The notes beneath the pieces were generated by a model that was not told the DNA's origin, did not search any database, and was given only the letters and a program-made list of their open reading frames with translations. Made by a program: the position numbers and the translations under genes. Positions 44,786 to 57,000 of a stretch of 64,000 nt of DNA are shown piece by piece. Each line of letters begins with the position of its first letter. Positions within the stretch are counted from its first letter, which is position 1. The stretch comes from Colius striatus (taxonomy: Eukaryota; Chordata; Aves; Coliiformes; Coliidae), in NCBI RefSeq assembly GCF_028858725.1, contig NC_084759.1, positions 89,462,889 to 89,526,888 on the forward strand. Direction: 5' to 3'.

Positions 44786-47700
44786 CACAACCCCCCACCT
44801 TCCCTTGTGTTTAGGCTCCTTGTCCTGACAAATGGAGAGGCTGGGGTGGGTGTTACCCGATTTTGCTCTTAACAGATTCACTTAAGCTATTCTTCCTGTT
44901 TCTTCTTTCGGACACTGCCTGTGAATATCTTTGCTAATACTAGTTTCTTTGTTCCTTGGGCCTCCTTGCACTGAGACTGTGTGCTTGCCACAGCAGCTCT
45001 TCTGGCAGATTTTCTGTTTCTGATGTGCTTGAGAAAGGGTTTATTGTCAGCCTCCATGCTGTTAGAAAGTGGATCCCTGGATTTCTCTTCTGGGGCTGCC
45101 TTATTGTAGTTTCACCTCTAATTTGCCTAATTTCTGCATTTGATTGCTACTTTTCGGAAGATGTCCGTTTGCTATGAATTGCTCCATTGTGCTGCTGGTT
45201 AGCCACCTGGGGTATGTGTGTACATATATATTTAATTATTTTTTGGTACATATTTACTGTGAACTTCTAATGTGGTGTCCTTAAACAGATCCCACTGTTG
45301 CAAGGCTCTTCAAGAAAAGCTTGGGCGGACATCACAGCAGACCAGGCTTTTCTGTCAAACTCCATATGTGGCTTAAAAAGTTAAGCCATGAAACAGCTCA
45401 CAGCCGTGCTTGCAACCTGCAAACCTGGCCTCCATGAGCCTCCTCCTGAGTAGGTTCACTTGTCTGCCATGCCGCATCCTTCCATCCTCATTTAGCAGCA
45501 GGAAGTGATTTCAGAGGCTGCATCTAAGGCTTCTGTCTTCACCTGCTCCAGAAGAAGCTGACCGATGACTCAGAGTAGGAATGGGTGTGCCCACATATCA
45601 GGGTCTGCAGCGGGGAGAAGAGGAACTTCACAACTTTTCCAGTAATTCTTAATTTTTGCCTCTGTAGTGCTGAGAGTACTCTGTCCTTTAGTTCAGTCTG
45701 TGTTTCTCTCACACTTATGAACAACTCTTCTAATAAAATCCCATGAACATAGGCATTCCTGGAGATGACAATCTTTTGAAGCCTCTAGTCTGTTTAGAAA
45801 AGTCCTCGTTGTTTCCACAGCTTTTGGCCTTTTCTATTTCCTCCTTCATTTGCCAATGCTGATGAGTTGAACATTTTGGTTTTGGTTAAATATATATATA
45901 TTAATGGAACCTCAAGGTCATATTCATACTCTCCATTCAGAATCTACTCTTGTCTGCTTTCCTACTCTGGTAACTTTATATTGCTGTACATACAATCCTT
46001 CAGTCATGTGAAAGTTGTATTTTTAGAAAGTTCTCCTTAGCTCCTACCTTGAGACACGCAACCATAAATTTCATCACTACCTGACCAACCCTTCCCTGCT
46101 CTCCCTGAAGCCAGACATCTCCTTGTGTTAAACAAAATATTTGGTAACCCAAACACTACTCATGGAAAAAAAGAAATAATCTGGAGGAAGAAAACCTTTG
46201 GAGGTCCTTTCTCAAAGCACATTGACAACGTAAGTCAATGGCTGTTTGTTAGATTTTCTGATAGTTTTGCTCACAGAATTCAACAAAAGTGCTTCCTATG
46301 TGGCTTTCTACTTTCACAGTCTTGCAGACAGAAAGAGAAACCTCTGCCAACCTGTGTCCCTGGGCAACGCTGCCATGAGATGGAAAGCCCTTGAGCACTC
46401 GGCTTCACCCCTGGCCCTGCTTGCCAGGTGGCTACTGTGATCCTGAGGCACCTGAGAGATTTCATCCCACTCAGCCTTCACAAGGCAAAGGTTTCCCATG
46501 GAGTCCCATGGGAGAGAACAGACAGAGCAAGCAGTGCCATGAGTGAAAATGGGAAAGGATAAATAATTTTGTTTCCTGAAACCTGGATAACTGTTCCCAT
46601 CTCTTGCCCACCTGCTGAAGGAATTTCCATTTTGAAGTACCAACGGTGATGTAGTGACTCCTTGCAAGGGATGTCTGAAATGCTGACAAGTGCCCTGACT
46701 GGGAAAAGAGATGTTTAATTCCTGCACTTCCTCTGCAGCAGCATCATTTTTCTATCACCTTTCTCCTCTTGTCCTTCAACAGACTTGAACTGTACATGAA
46801 TCCCCACTTCGTTGTTTTGCTAGTAGAAATAGTGCAAACACATAAGGGCACTTTCTTTTCTCCATCTCCAGCTTGAGGCAGTGGGAGGGAAAAAAGGGTG
46901 TTTACAGGTGCTGCAGCCAGATCAGAGTGAAAAATCAAAGGTGATCTTCTCTCTTGCTCTTTCTGTACTAATACAAACTGACTGAGATTTTCATCCCTGT
47001 GAAAAGTCTCCAATTATTACTAGGGTCTTGTTTTTTCAGAGCATGAAAAAAACCACCCTTTTAAAGCATCACTAAAGGAATGAATGTGACAAGCCTTTAT
47101 CCAAATGGAAGTTTAAATTTTGAACGAAAAAGAAATAATCCAGCATGACTGACAAGGCCCTATTTTGGAACATATAATACACTGAACTTTATGTGACACT
47201 CCTGTGGGTGTTTGTTTAAAAAGCTCTCTTTACCTGCAATGTAATGAACTGTGTAAGGCAAGGGTTGTTGCTATATGCATCCTTGCTGAGTAGTACTATA
47301 GGATTGTGAAACCTGACAAACTTATTATCTTAAAGCTCTGTCTCCCCAGGGAAGGGGTTGGTGTATTCTTGTTCTTCAGACACCTGAAAAGTTCACTTTA
47401 GACTAACTATTGCCTTTTATACCCTGTGTTGCAAGAAACAGAGCTTGGTCTTTAAGAAAAGTGCTAGTCCCAGGCAACCGGTCCCTAAAGAAGTTAGAGG
47501 CTCAGGCTTGGAAAGGTGCTGCAAGGGAAACTGGTAGAGGTGAAGGAGATGCAGCTCTGGCTCACACCAGAGCTCATCATCCATTTCCCACTAAGGAAAC
47601 ATTTGCTCTTTCCTCTTGAAGGTTAGAAGAAGGCTGAAGTTCATGTACCCAGATCCATCCCAGACTGCTGGGAGAAATAGGTGAGAAAGTGAGTGGTGGG

Positions 47701-47879
47701 ATTTTGATGGCCCTTAGAGAAAGAATGAGGAATCCTGTCAGCAGCAGGGGCTACTTTATAGTGCAGTTAGCATCCTTCAGCTCCAACTGGAGACCTGTGG
47801 AAAAAGCAACTCTTCCTCTCATTACTCCAGAGAGCAAAAATGTAAGATGCTGTGAGTAAAACTATGCCAGAAACACAGC

Positions 47880-47909
47880 AGGGGGAAGAGGGTGGGGGGG
47901 AGGGGGGAG
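47880..47909 (+). repeat. G-rich tract, potential G-quadruplex
   Basis: Four G-runs (5, 3, 7 and 6 bases) separated by one to four bases satisfy the usual G4 pattern on the plus strand. Confidence 0.65.
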
Positions 47910-50900
47910 AATGGTTTTGGTTGGGGTATTTTTAGTGAGAAAAATAAGGTTATTGCTGCTACCTCTTCCCTTCTGTTTGTCTATGCACAGAAGGTAAACC
48001 CCACCATTTTATTCCCTGGATTCAGCTACCAAAGAGTCACCTCTACTCTCTCCTCTTTCAGAAGGTCTTGCCTCCATGCAAGATGCATGGACTGCAGCTT
48101 TAGGGCCTGACAGCTCATCATGCATGATAGAACCAATGGGGTCTGGCCACCTCAGTGTCCACCCCTTGTACAGGGAAGGAGCTCTGGCCAGTCTCAGGGC
48201 CAGTCTCCTGCCCAGTACAGTGCCATATGCAGCTATGTTGCTGTTGTTTCAAGTGTCCCAATGCTGGAGGCTCTGCAGCATCTCTAACCATTTCCATGCT
48301 ATTCCTATTGCCTTCCACCTAGCTCGCTACCACATAAGCTCACATGCAGAATGGTTTACCCCCATCCTTTAACTGCCTCTTTAAAAAAGAAAGTTTGAAG
48401 ATCTCTACTCCTTCTGTCTTCTCGCTTCATTTTTTCTGGACCTCTGGGTCATCCTCACTCTTCCTTGGTGGATCTCTTGTCAGTTGTTCAAGTCTTCCTT
48501 AAGAAGTAGTGCTAAAATCCCACCAACACACTCCAGCTGAGATCATCCCCATACAGAGGAGGCGAGATGAGTCTGGCCTTTTTTTTCTACTCCCTAAGGA
48601 AGAACCTGTGCATGCCTCCCCCAGCCCCCCTACAGCCTTGCCATGAGTAGCTGTTTACATTTGATTTTCCTTTCCCTGAAATTCATGTTTGTTTGTTTTT
48701 AATTTCAGGATGGCTACCAAGCTCCCTTCAGCACTGAATTAGAGAAACAGAGGATACAGTAGCAGCTAGACTCATCTATTAATCAAATTAATGTATCTTG
48801 GTGAATCAACTCAGAATACAATGGTGCTGGCTCTTGTGATTTTGAAACATCCCATGACATTCAATATTTTTGTTAAAGCTCTGCTTTCCAGATTCATGTG
48901 ATAATGGAAGACACTGAGGTTTCATTTAGGTAAAATTAGCAATAAAATAGCTAGAGCACCTGGCCGTCGAGAGTACTTGGCAAATGGGTCCCAAGTGCAT
49001 CCTAAAGTCTCAGAAAACCAGAAGGCAAATGAAAAGCACCTGCAAACAACTGTTGTTGGCTGAGCTTGCTGGAAAGATGCTTGGATGAAATGTGCTTGTC
49101 TGCCTGCTCCTGTGGACAGAAGCTTCTGAGTGCTGAGCTCTCGAAAATGCTGTGATGTTTTCTGGGTAGGCCTTTGTGGGGATCTGGGAGTGGGACTGGG
49201 GCAAAGGGACACAAAATCATCACCCAAAAAACTATGGAGCAGGAAATTTAAACCTCCAGCCCCCTAGGACTGATTGTAATGAAAATGCTTGCTGCTAGAA
49301 GGTTTTAAATGCTCTGTGTGTTACCAGACACTCTGGCTTCAAATACTTGGACACATCTTCCCAGAAACACACAGAACATCCCATTCCCTTTGAACATGCA
49401 GCGTCCTGGCCAAAGGCACAGATCAGGAGGTGCTGGGAGGAGCCAGACTCAAAGGGCACAGAAGTGCCTGTGACATTTGGGAGCTCAAGGCCACTTCAGA
49501 GTCGGTGTCATTTCCCCCATACATCAGCCACGCCTGAGTAAGAGGGTGGCTAAATGAGGATGAGGGTGAGGAGTGAATAGACATTGGGCGCATTACTCAT
49601 GGAAGGGAACCAATTTTTTACTAGTTTTCCACTTTCTGTTATGAGGCCCTAATTCAGACAACACTTCTAGGATGATCCCTCTATGGTGGGAAGAGTACAT
49701 GAAAAATCAGTTTAATGCCACCATTGGCTGCTGTTCCTTGCCAAGGGACTGTGTAGGGCAGGGAGCAGAGATGTGAGCACCATGGACAAATGTGAAGGCG
49801 CTGACTGAAGATGACACACAGAGGACTGGGTGAGACTGGGACTGTCATTTGCTATGGGTACCCCATATGCAGCTGCCATCTCCTGAGACATGACAGCATC
49901 AAAACACACTGCTGGACAAAACTACGCAGTTTTACAAACCTCTTGACATAAGAGCTTTAAAAATATGTGGCAGTAAGAGAGAACCAATAAACAGGTGGAC
50001 ATAAAGGCAGCTGCAAACTACTCACAAATAAAGGAAGCACTGAGGTTGACTGCAAAACTAGTAGACGACTTCTCCTGCCATCCTTGTCCAACTGTCGAAA
50101 CGGTTTAAGTTGTTACCAGGAACGGTTTACAAAGGCTCACAAAAAGCTACCATCAGAAATAACTCAAATGCAGAGAGGAAAAAATTTCTTGAGAGTACTT
50201 TTGGGAAGGATTAAGTTTAAAATAATTGCCATTTATAAATTAATTTCACATCCTTTGGAGCATGGTCTACTAGAATTTCAAGGCTTGACTGGAGCTGGCA
50301 GACAGGGTGGGCACCGATTCCAGAGCCTGACTGCCAAGATAAAGGAAAATATTAAGAGAAAAAACTGGCAAGGAAAAAAAATAAAAGATCAGGGAAATAT
50401 AGGGAAATGAGCTTTAGTTTAGGAAAATTATTGTTCTCTGAGCAATGGACTGATTTTATGACTGACGTATTAGTCACAGTCTTACATGAGCCTGGTCTTT
50501 GTAACTGACATCTGAAGAGAAACTGGTGGTGAACACAGCTCCTAATGATTTAATAATTTTTAAATCCATCATTCTGTTATTTTTAATCATGGGATTTTTA
50601 ATTTAAATTCATGTAAAAGTCAAATGAAAGCAGCAGGGAGACTCCTCTCAGCTTTAACAACTTTCAATCAATATGCGTAAAAATCGATGCCACTTGCCTC
50701 AAAACTTTTGCTGCAGTCCTGACAGCTGAGTCCAGGTAGCAAAGTAAGACCATGACTCTTCTGTTTCTTACACCCATCATTTTAGGATCACAAGTTATTG
50801 AGGTCCAGATAAAGCCTGTGTGACATCTCTCAATCCTTTTGTCCCATGCTGGATTATACCTGAGGGATCTGGGCTTGCTCTTGCCATTCTCTAAGGTGCT

Positions 50901-51299
50901 GAGCAAATGCATTCTCTTTGTGTTTTGTTTGACAGCAGAGAGATGCTCTACTGCCCAGGAGACACTTTGCACAGAGCCACATCATAGATGAACAGCTCAT
51001 TTCCAAAAAGAAAATGTGCGTGGTGCAAAAGAAAATGCTCAGAATACAGAGGAGAGCAGTGAAGCTAGTGTGAAGCCCTGGTGCAAGGGTTCCTCTTCCT
51101 TTCAGTGCAAGTTAAGCCACTGCTAAAACAGAGAGCACTGAATCAGAGGCCAGCTCGAGTCACAGGGCAGCTACCAAGACATCTCCACAGACCCATGGCT
51201 TGCAAATCCCTTCTGCTGGGACATGAGTGGACCAAGCTTGTCCTTCATCTTAGCTCTTTTTGGACATTTAAGAGGATGGGGTGGCACTTTTTTCTGTTC

Positions 51300-51570
51300 T
51301 CTCAATTGACAAAGGGTAAAATGGACATAAGGTGGAAAACAAGAAGTTCCACTAATACAAAGGAAAAAACTTACTTTGCTGTGAGGGTAAGGGAGGCCTG
51401 GCACAGGCTGCCCAGGGAGGGTGTGGAGTCTCCTTCTCTGGAGGTTTTCAAAACCCAACTGGACACGTTCCTGTGTGACCTGATCTAAGTGGACCTTCTG
51501 GAGCAGGGGGATTGGACTGGATGATCTCTAGAGGTCCCTTCTAACTCCGATCATTTTGTGATTCTGTGAC
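51300..51570 (+). mobile_element. CR1 LINE 3' end (plus orientation)
   Basis: Sense CR1 landmarks in order: gtggaaaacaagaagttcc, ggcacaggctgcccaggga, gtgtggagtctccttctctg, cctgtgtgacctgatctaa, ggattggactggatgatctc and the terminal gtgattctgtgac. The C-terminal tail of the CR1 ORF2 is still readable in the frame that ends at 51,488. The 5' boundary is approximate. Confidence 0.9.
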
Positions 51571-53437
51571 TTTGTAGTGTGCAGAATAAGGCTGCTCTCC
51601 AACCCTGAGAAGACACTGGCAGCCCAAGGTGGCAAGCACCTCACCACTGAACCCAACAACAGCAGAGGTAAAGTAGGAGCTCCTCCAGACCCACGTGACA
51701 CAAGCAGCATCCAGCATGATGGCAGCACTCAGAGGGGAAGGGGCCTGGGGCGAACGCACAGCTATCAGGTGAAGTCACAGACCGAGGGAGTGGAGACGCA
51801 GACAGCTTCAAGAAAAACTGTTGGAAACAGATTGTCAAGCAGCCTTATGGATCACAGCGAAGGACATGTTTTTCTTACTGGAAGGGAGCCATGATGTAGA
51901 AATAGACTGAAACCAAGAAAGAGGGCTGCAGCCGTAGCTTAGGCTGTATATTTAAACATTTTTGCTGTCGGACCATCTGGGCCTGGAGCTAAATTTACCT
52001 ACAAATTATTTTCAGTGTTTCTACTTTTTGAAAGGTGAAAGGTGCACTTGATACTTTATGCCAGAAGGAAAAGCCAAATGAATGTCCTGGGTCAGATTTT
52101 CCCAGTGTCAGATCTATGTGTGGTTTCAGATGCCTGATCTGTCTGTAACACTTGCCTTGAACCCCTGGCCAGGTGCTCTGCACACCCAGAGCCCCTCCAC
52201 AGCCAACACAAAACCTTGACTTGCATTCCTGTTCCCCATAATTCAGTACAAGGATTAGCAATGCAAATGCACTCACATCTTTTTTCTGTTTTTTTTTTTT
52301 CTGCTGTTACTGATTTCTTCTTCAAACTGTGGCTAGAAGACAACTATTTCCATGATGAAAATACTTAATGTTTGAAAGTCTAGTTTCTGACTCAGCTCAG
52401 TCAAATCTGTTTGGTGATTCCTGTGCACTTGGATCCTAGGAGAAAGATTCAAACCCAGGTGAAGTCTAGCAGTCCTTTAGACATCAGGGAAGGTTTAGCA
52501 TGGCCACATGATGCCCCACAGGGAGCATATGGGACGGGGACTGACAGGTGCTGGGTGACAAAGTTGTGTTTTGCAACTTAGGAACATTTGCAACCTTCCT
52601 CCACAAAATGAGACACCTGTGTTGGCCACTGCTGTGAAGAGAGTCCACCACTGTAAATTTTAGATGACTGAGGCACTCCTTCAGGAATTGGCTTACTGAT
52701 TCCACCTTTGAAAGACAGTGGCATGAGGAAGGCTGTACCGATTTCTGGTCAGGACTTAAATCTCCCCAGCTCCTGATGGGGTACCCCAGCATCTACATTG
52801 GAGCATTGAGGCTTCAGCAAGTCTCATCTGCCTCAAGGTAAACTAATCTCTCATCTTCTGCCTCTGTTGTTTCTCCTTCTAAGGTAATTTCCCCATTTGA
52901 ATGGGTTTGTGCAAATGGTTCCTCCATTTATCTTTAGAGAGAAAAATGTGATAGTATATGCTGGACAATCACCTTCCAGAGCTTTTTCTGATCTTAAAAC
53001 AAAAACCTTCATTAGTCTCCAATTACTGCCTGTCAATTTGGGAAAGACTAAAAGTTATTATACTTGGGGATTAGAGAAATTAAGTCTCAAGAGACATAGG
53101 ACCTCTCAGCTTTTTAATGCCGTTGATTGCGTCTTTCTGTTCCGTGTGCCACAGTAGCAATAAAATAGAGATATTTTATAAAAGTGATCTGTGATGGTAC
53201 AGAACTGATCTGGTGGTTCAGTTTATTTATGATTTTTAGCACATTAAATATCCTCCCCAAGGAAAGTTTTAAATGCTTCCATCCATCCCACACTAAGCAT
53301 ATATCATCTCAATCAGAAAGGCTTGCTTGGTAATAAAGATCCTCTATCTAGCTAGTTGTGAGCCTGCTGCCTTCAGAGAGTTTCTTTGTAATGAATGGCA
53401 TGGAAAACTCTTCCAAGGCTGAAATACGTGAATGAGA
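51571..53437. other. Intergenic DNA between CR1 and DIPK2B
   Basis: No gene seen. A T-rich run lies near 52,290. Short ORFs are taken as chance. Confidence 0.7.
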
Positions 53438-53443
53438 TTTATT
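53438..53443 (-). terminator. Candidate DIPK2B poly(A) signal
   Basis: AATAAA on the minus strand, the first after the stop codon. Confidence 0.45.
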
Positions 53444-53705
53444 AATCCTGTAGCCCCTGTCACTTATGATAATGCTAATAATCCATGAGCCTTACGTCTT
53501 GCCTAACATCCCAACTAAGAAATGCATCTCTGGGAGATGAACAATAAATCCCGTGTGCACTCTCTTCCCTCTTCCTCCACCGTGATGAAGCAGCCCCAGA
53601 TTTGGAGCAACATTTTCCAGCTACCCTTGTTCTCTCTTGCTTCCTGCACCGGCAAGGGGCTGACATCACCCCAATCCTTCTTGGGGGACTCCTCCTCAGA
53701 AGCCA
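53438..53705 (-). other. DIPK2B: DIPK2B 3' untranslated region (minimal)
   Basis: From the stop to the first minus-strand AATAAA (plus-strand TTTATT at 53,438-53,443), about 265 nt. Longer use of signals further left (for example TTTATT near 53,222) is possible. Confidence 0.45.
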
Positions 53706-54046
53706 TCAGTATTTGTCACTGTATTTGCAGTCAGGGTAGCGGTAGGCAAACCTGGAATCACAAGACCGCAGTGGTTTCAGGAGCTCTGCCAGCTTTGTAA
53801 CCGCCTCTTTGACACCCTGGTCATCGGTGAGGCCATTGGCGCAGTGCTGCAGGAAGCTGTCTATTTTCTCCTGCACTGGTTGCCGGAATTTCCCCTTCAG
53901 CAGCTTAGGCAAAAGCTCTTGACACACCAGGACGAAGCTGTGCTCCTCTCCGATGGAGTTACAGGACAAAAATGAAGACTGGCAGTCCACAGTCAAACAG
54001 CTAAATATATCTTTGTACTCCTGTTGGCTGTCAGTCAGCTGGCTCC
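53706..54046 (-). CDS. DIPK2B: DIPK2B last coding exon
   Basis: The minus-strand acceptor tctctaacag precedes base 54,046. Two bases complete Gly, then 112 codons and TGA (53,708-53,706). The exon encodes SQLTDSQQEYKDIFSCLTV through FAYRYPDCKYSDKY. Cysteines at CLTVDC and in the terminal CDSRFAYRYPDC are family-conserved and probably disulfide-bonded in the secretory pathway (inference). The open frame extends four codons upstream to a Met, but that part is intron. Confidence 0.94.
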
Positions 54047-57000
54047 CTGTTAGAGACAATTAAACTGGTTTTTAGGAACATAGCAGTGACATCTCAGATA
54101 ATTACAGGTGTCTGTACCTCTGTATTAACATGGTGTTTGTTACGTCTCTTTCACTGTGCTGTAGCAGCGTATGGGACAGATTTCTCACTCCTGAAACACG
54201 CTAATTTTTCTGAATGGCAGAGATCTGCAGAACCACCCACCAGAGGAACTGGAGAGTAGTCTGTCAAGTCCAACTGATGCAGAAAAAAAAGTGACAAGAA
54301 CCGGAGTGCTAACCTAAAATGCAGAGTTCCTACAAAAACCACCACAAATAGCCAAACCCATAGTTTTACCGTGTTACCAAAAAATCGTTAAATTGCAACA
54401 ACAGCTCATCTAGCCGGAGTCAATTTAACAGTAATAGCTGTTGGGACAAGAAAAAAGAACCTGGTGGAAAATTCTCTGACAGCTGCTTCTGAATATTTGA
54501 GATCTGCTCAGCTGAATGTGTAAGCTGAGAAAAGGCCTTCTGAAACTTTGAACCTTCAGAATGAAATTGTTAGATTAGTAGAGGAATAGTCTTTGACTGG
54601 CTCTACTTCGAGGAGTAGACAAATGTAATCTGTGAAAAGTGACCCTTGATTTTATGTAAAAAATGACAAAAAAGGTGGATTTTGTCACCAAATCCCTGGC
54701 AACACAAGCAAAATGCCTGTCACCTTGCTGACTCAGAGCTAGGGCGACAGGAGTTGCTGATGCTTTTGCTGTCAGTAAATCATAGAATCACAGAATGGTA
54801 GGGGTTGGACTTCTAGAGATCATCCACTCCAGTCCCCTGCTAAAACAGGTTCACCTCAATCAGGTTACACAGGCACGTGTCTAGGTGGGTTTGAAAAACT
54901 CCAGTGAAGGAGGCTTCAAAAAACCCCTGGGCAGTCACTGTCAATGCTGCCTCATCCTCACAGAAAAGACATTTCTCCTCATGTTTAAGTGGAACTATTT
55001 GTGCTCCATCTTATGTCTGTTACCACTGAGGGGTTGGACTAGATGATCTCTGGAGGTCCCTTCCAACCCTACCATTCTATGATTCTACAGTCCTCTGACT
55101 GGAGACTACAGAAAAAAGTGTTGCCCCATCCTCCTGATGTCCACTCTTTAGATACTTGCAAATCTCTCTGTGAACTTTTCACTGTTTAATTTAGCAAGCA
55201 ATGTTTAGTTGATGAAACAGAAACCAGATGAGCTGTTTTTTTCACCACAGCAGGTGAAAGCTTTGCTTCCCCTGCCTCGCTAAGCCCTCCTGCAACAGAC
55301 GTGCAGCCACCGAGCCTGCTGCGTACCTTCCTCCTTGTCAATGATGCCCAGCATGCTGGCATCCCTGATGAACAGATGCCCGTTGCTAAACACGCCAAAG
55401 GTGCCAGCATCCACGTTGGTGAAGTAGAAGAAATAGTTGAGGTCGTTGTTGCCCATGGAGCGGAGGACGGCGAGGAGCTGGAGGGCCAGGTCAGCGACCA
55501 CCTCGGGGGCCGCGCCGTAGAAGTCGCGCAGGGGCCGGGTGCTGGCACTGACCACCAGCCGCCCGCAGGAGCCCAGGTACCTTGGGAACGGCCATCCCTC
55601 CACGTCAGGGAAGATCTGCCAGGGAAAGCAGGAATGAGAGGATTGTCCCTGCCCTCCAGCCCCTGCACCCTGCCCATGAACCCAACTCCCTCCAGAGGAC
55701 TTTAGAGTGCCCTAGTTGGCCTCAGGCAGCAGCATCAGCACGGTGTTTTGGTTTCTAAAGCAATCCAGCACCCTTCCTCACCTTGGCCTGCCCTAGGTTC
55801 CAGGGAAGGCTCTGCTCCATCCTGGGGTAGTGCTTTTTTTTACCTTTTTCTTTTCTTTTTTCAATTAAGGAAGAAGAATCTGGTGTTTCAAGATTCATTC
55901 TGTGAAGGAGACTAACCAGAAAGTCCAAGATAATAATAGATTTCAGATTCATGAAAATTTTACCCACAAAAGAGCTAATTTTAGTTGTCTTTATGGAGCC
56001 TTTGACGGGTCCCTCACGAACACTGCATAGCTGAAGTCACAGTTTGAAGGTGAGGTGGACCTAAAGCAGCTTTTTCTAATTTGTAAGAACTGCCTGGCTG
56101 TTTTGTAAGAGACTTTGCAGTGTCAGGGACAGTGATGGGTGTTTATTCTGTCTCAGGGACAGAAGTGCTCGGTGTTTGCTAATTTTAGGTGTCTTTACAG
56201 AGCCTTTGATGAGTCCCTCATGAGCACTGCATAGCTGAAGTCATGGCTTGGAGGTGAGATGGGGATAAAGCAGCTTTTGGTAATTTGTAAGAACTGCCTA
56301 GTCTCTTTTGTAAGACACTTTTCAGTCTCAGGGACAGAAATTCTGGGTGTTTGCTACAGTGGAGACACCTGGGCTGGGCTCCTTGCATCACTGCAGCTTG
56401 TACTAGCAAGGCAGTTATCCCAGGTAGAAGCCAACTTGCATGACTTCCAAGCCATGCCAACACAAAGCTTTCTGAGATTTACATTGCACCTTGTCTGTCT
56501 CCCCAACTCCCCAGCCCCTGCCAAGGCACAGTTATGAACTCATACAGTTTCATGTTTAAAGTTGCTTCTCCTTTCTGTTGTGAAGGCATCTTGGGCACCT
56601 ATGTAAAATCAAGCCATTTCTTTTTGTCATATTTTACTTCTTTAAGCTGCATCCCCATATTTTTCCAATGCTGAGAGCCACAGCCTCGTGCCCCAGCGAG
56701 CTGTGCCTGGGGTGGCTGATTGACCTCAGTAAACTCCCAGAGCATGAACATCATTCTCCCTTCCTGGGACCTGGCTGAGCCCTTTGCGCTGCTGAGGGCA
56801 GCAGTGACCTGGAGCAAGAGATGGATGCTGTTGCTGCCTCTCTTCTTCATGGAAAATGAAATGGTTCCAAGAAACAGCAATGAGGACTAAAGATGGGGTG
56901 GTGATGGGGAAAGGTGAGAATATTCCCTCAGAGGCGTTTGTAAGGAAAGAGAAGAGGCACATGCCAGGCATGCCAGCAGGGGACCAGGCATGAGGCCTCC

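Larger units (their letters stand above)
44559..51299. other. Intergenic DNA between the solo LTR and a CR1
   Basis: No supported gene. Contents: a (GAGGT)n microsatellite near 44,761-44,785, a TA repeat near 45,889-45,900 and a G-rich quadruplex-prone tract at 47,880-47,909. ORFs up to 137 codons (46,314-46,727, minus) show no domain and no splice pattern. Confidence 0.7.
54047..55326 (-). other. DIPK2B last intron
   Basis: Intron of 1,280 bp. It contains a CR1 interrupted by a second CR1 of opposite orientation (54,780-55,172). The rest is unrecognised. Confidence 0.85.

Noticed and set aside
51081..51488. 135-codon plus-strand open frame
   Set aside because: Its C-terminal half is the tail of CR1 ORF2 in a truncated LINE copy. 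It is not a host gene.
55186..55677. 163-codon minus-strand open frame
   Set aside because: It overlaps the DIPK2B exon in a shifted frame. The correct frame is fixed by splice phase and homology.
55301..55705. 134-codon plus-strand open frame
   Set aside because: It is the antisense shadow of the GC-rich DIPK2B exon at 55,327-55,615.
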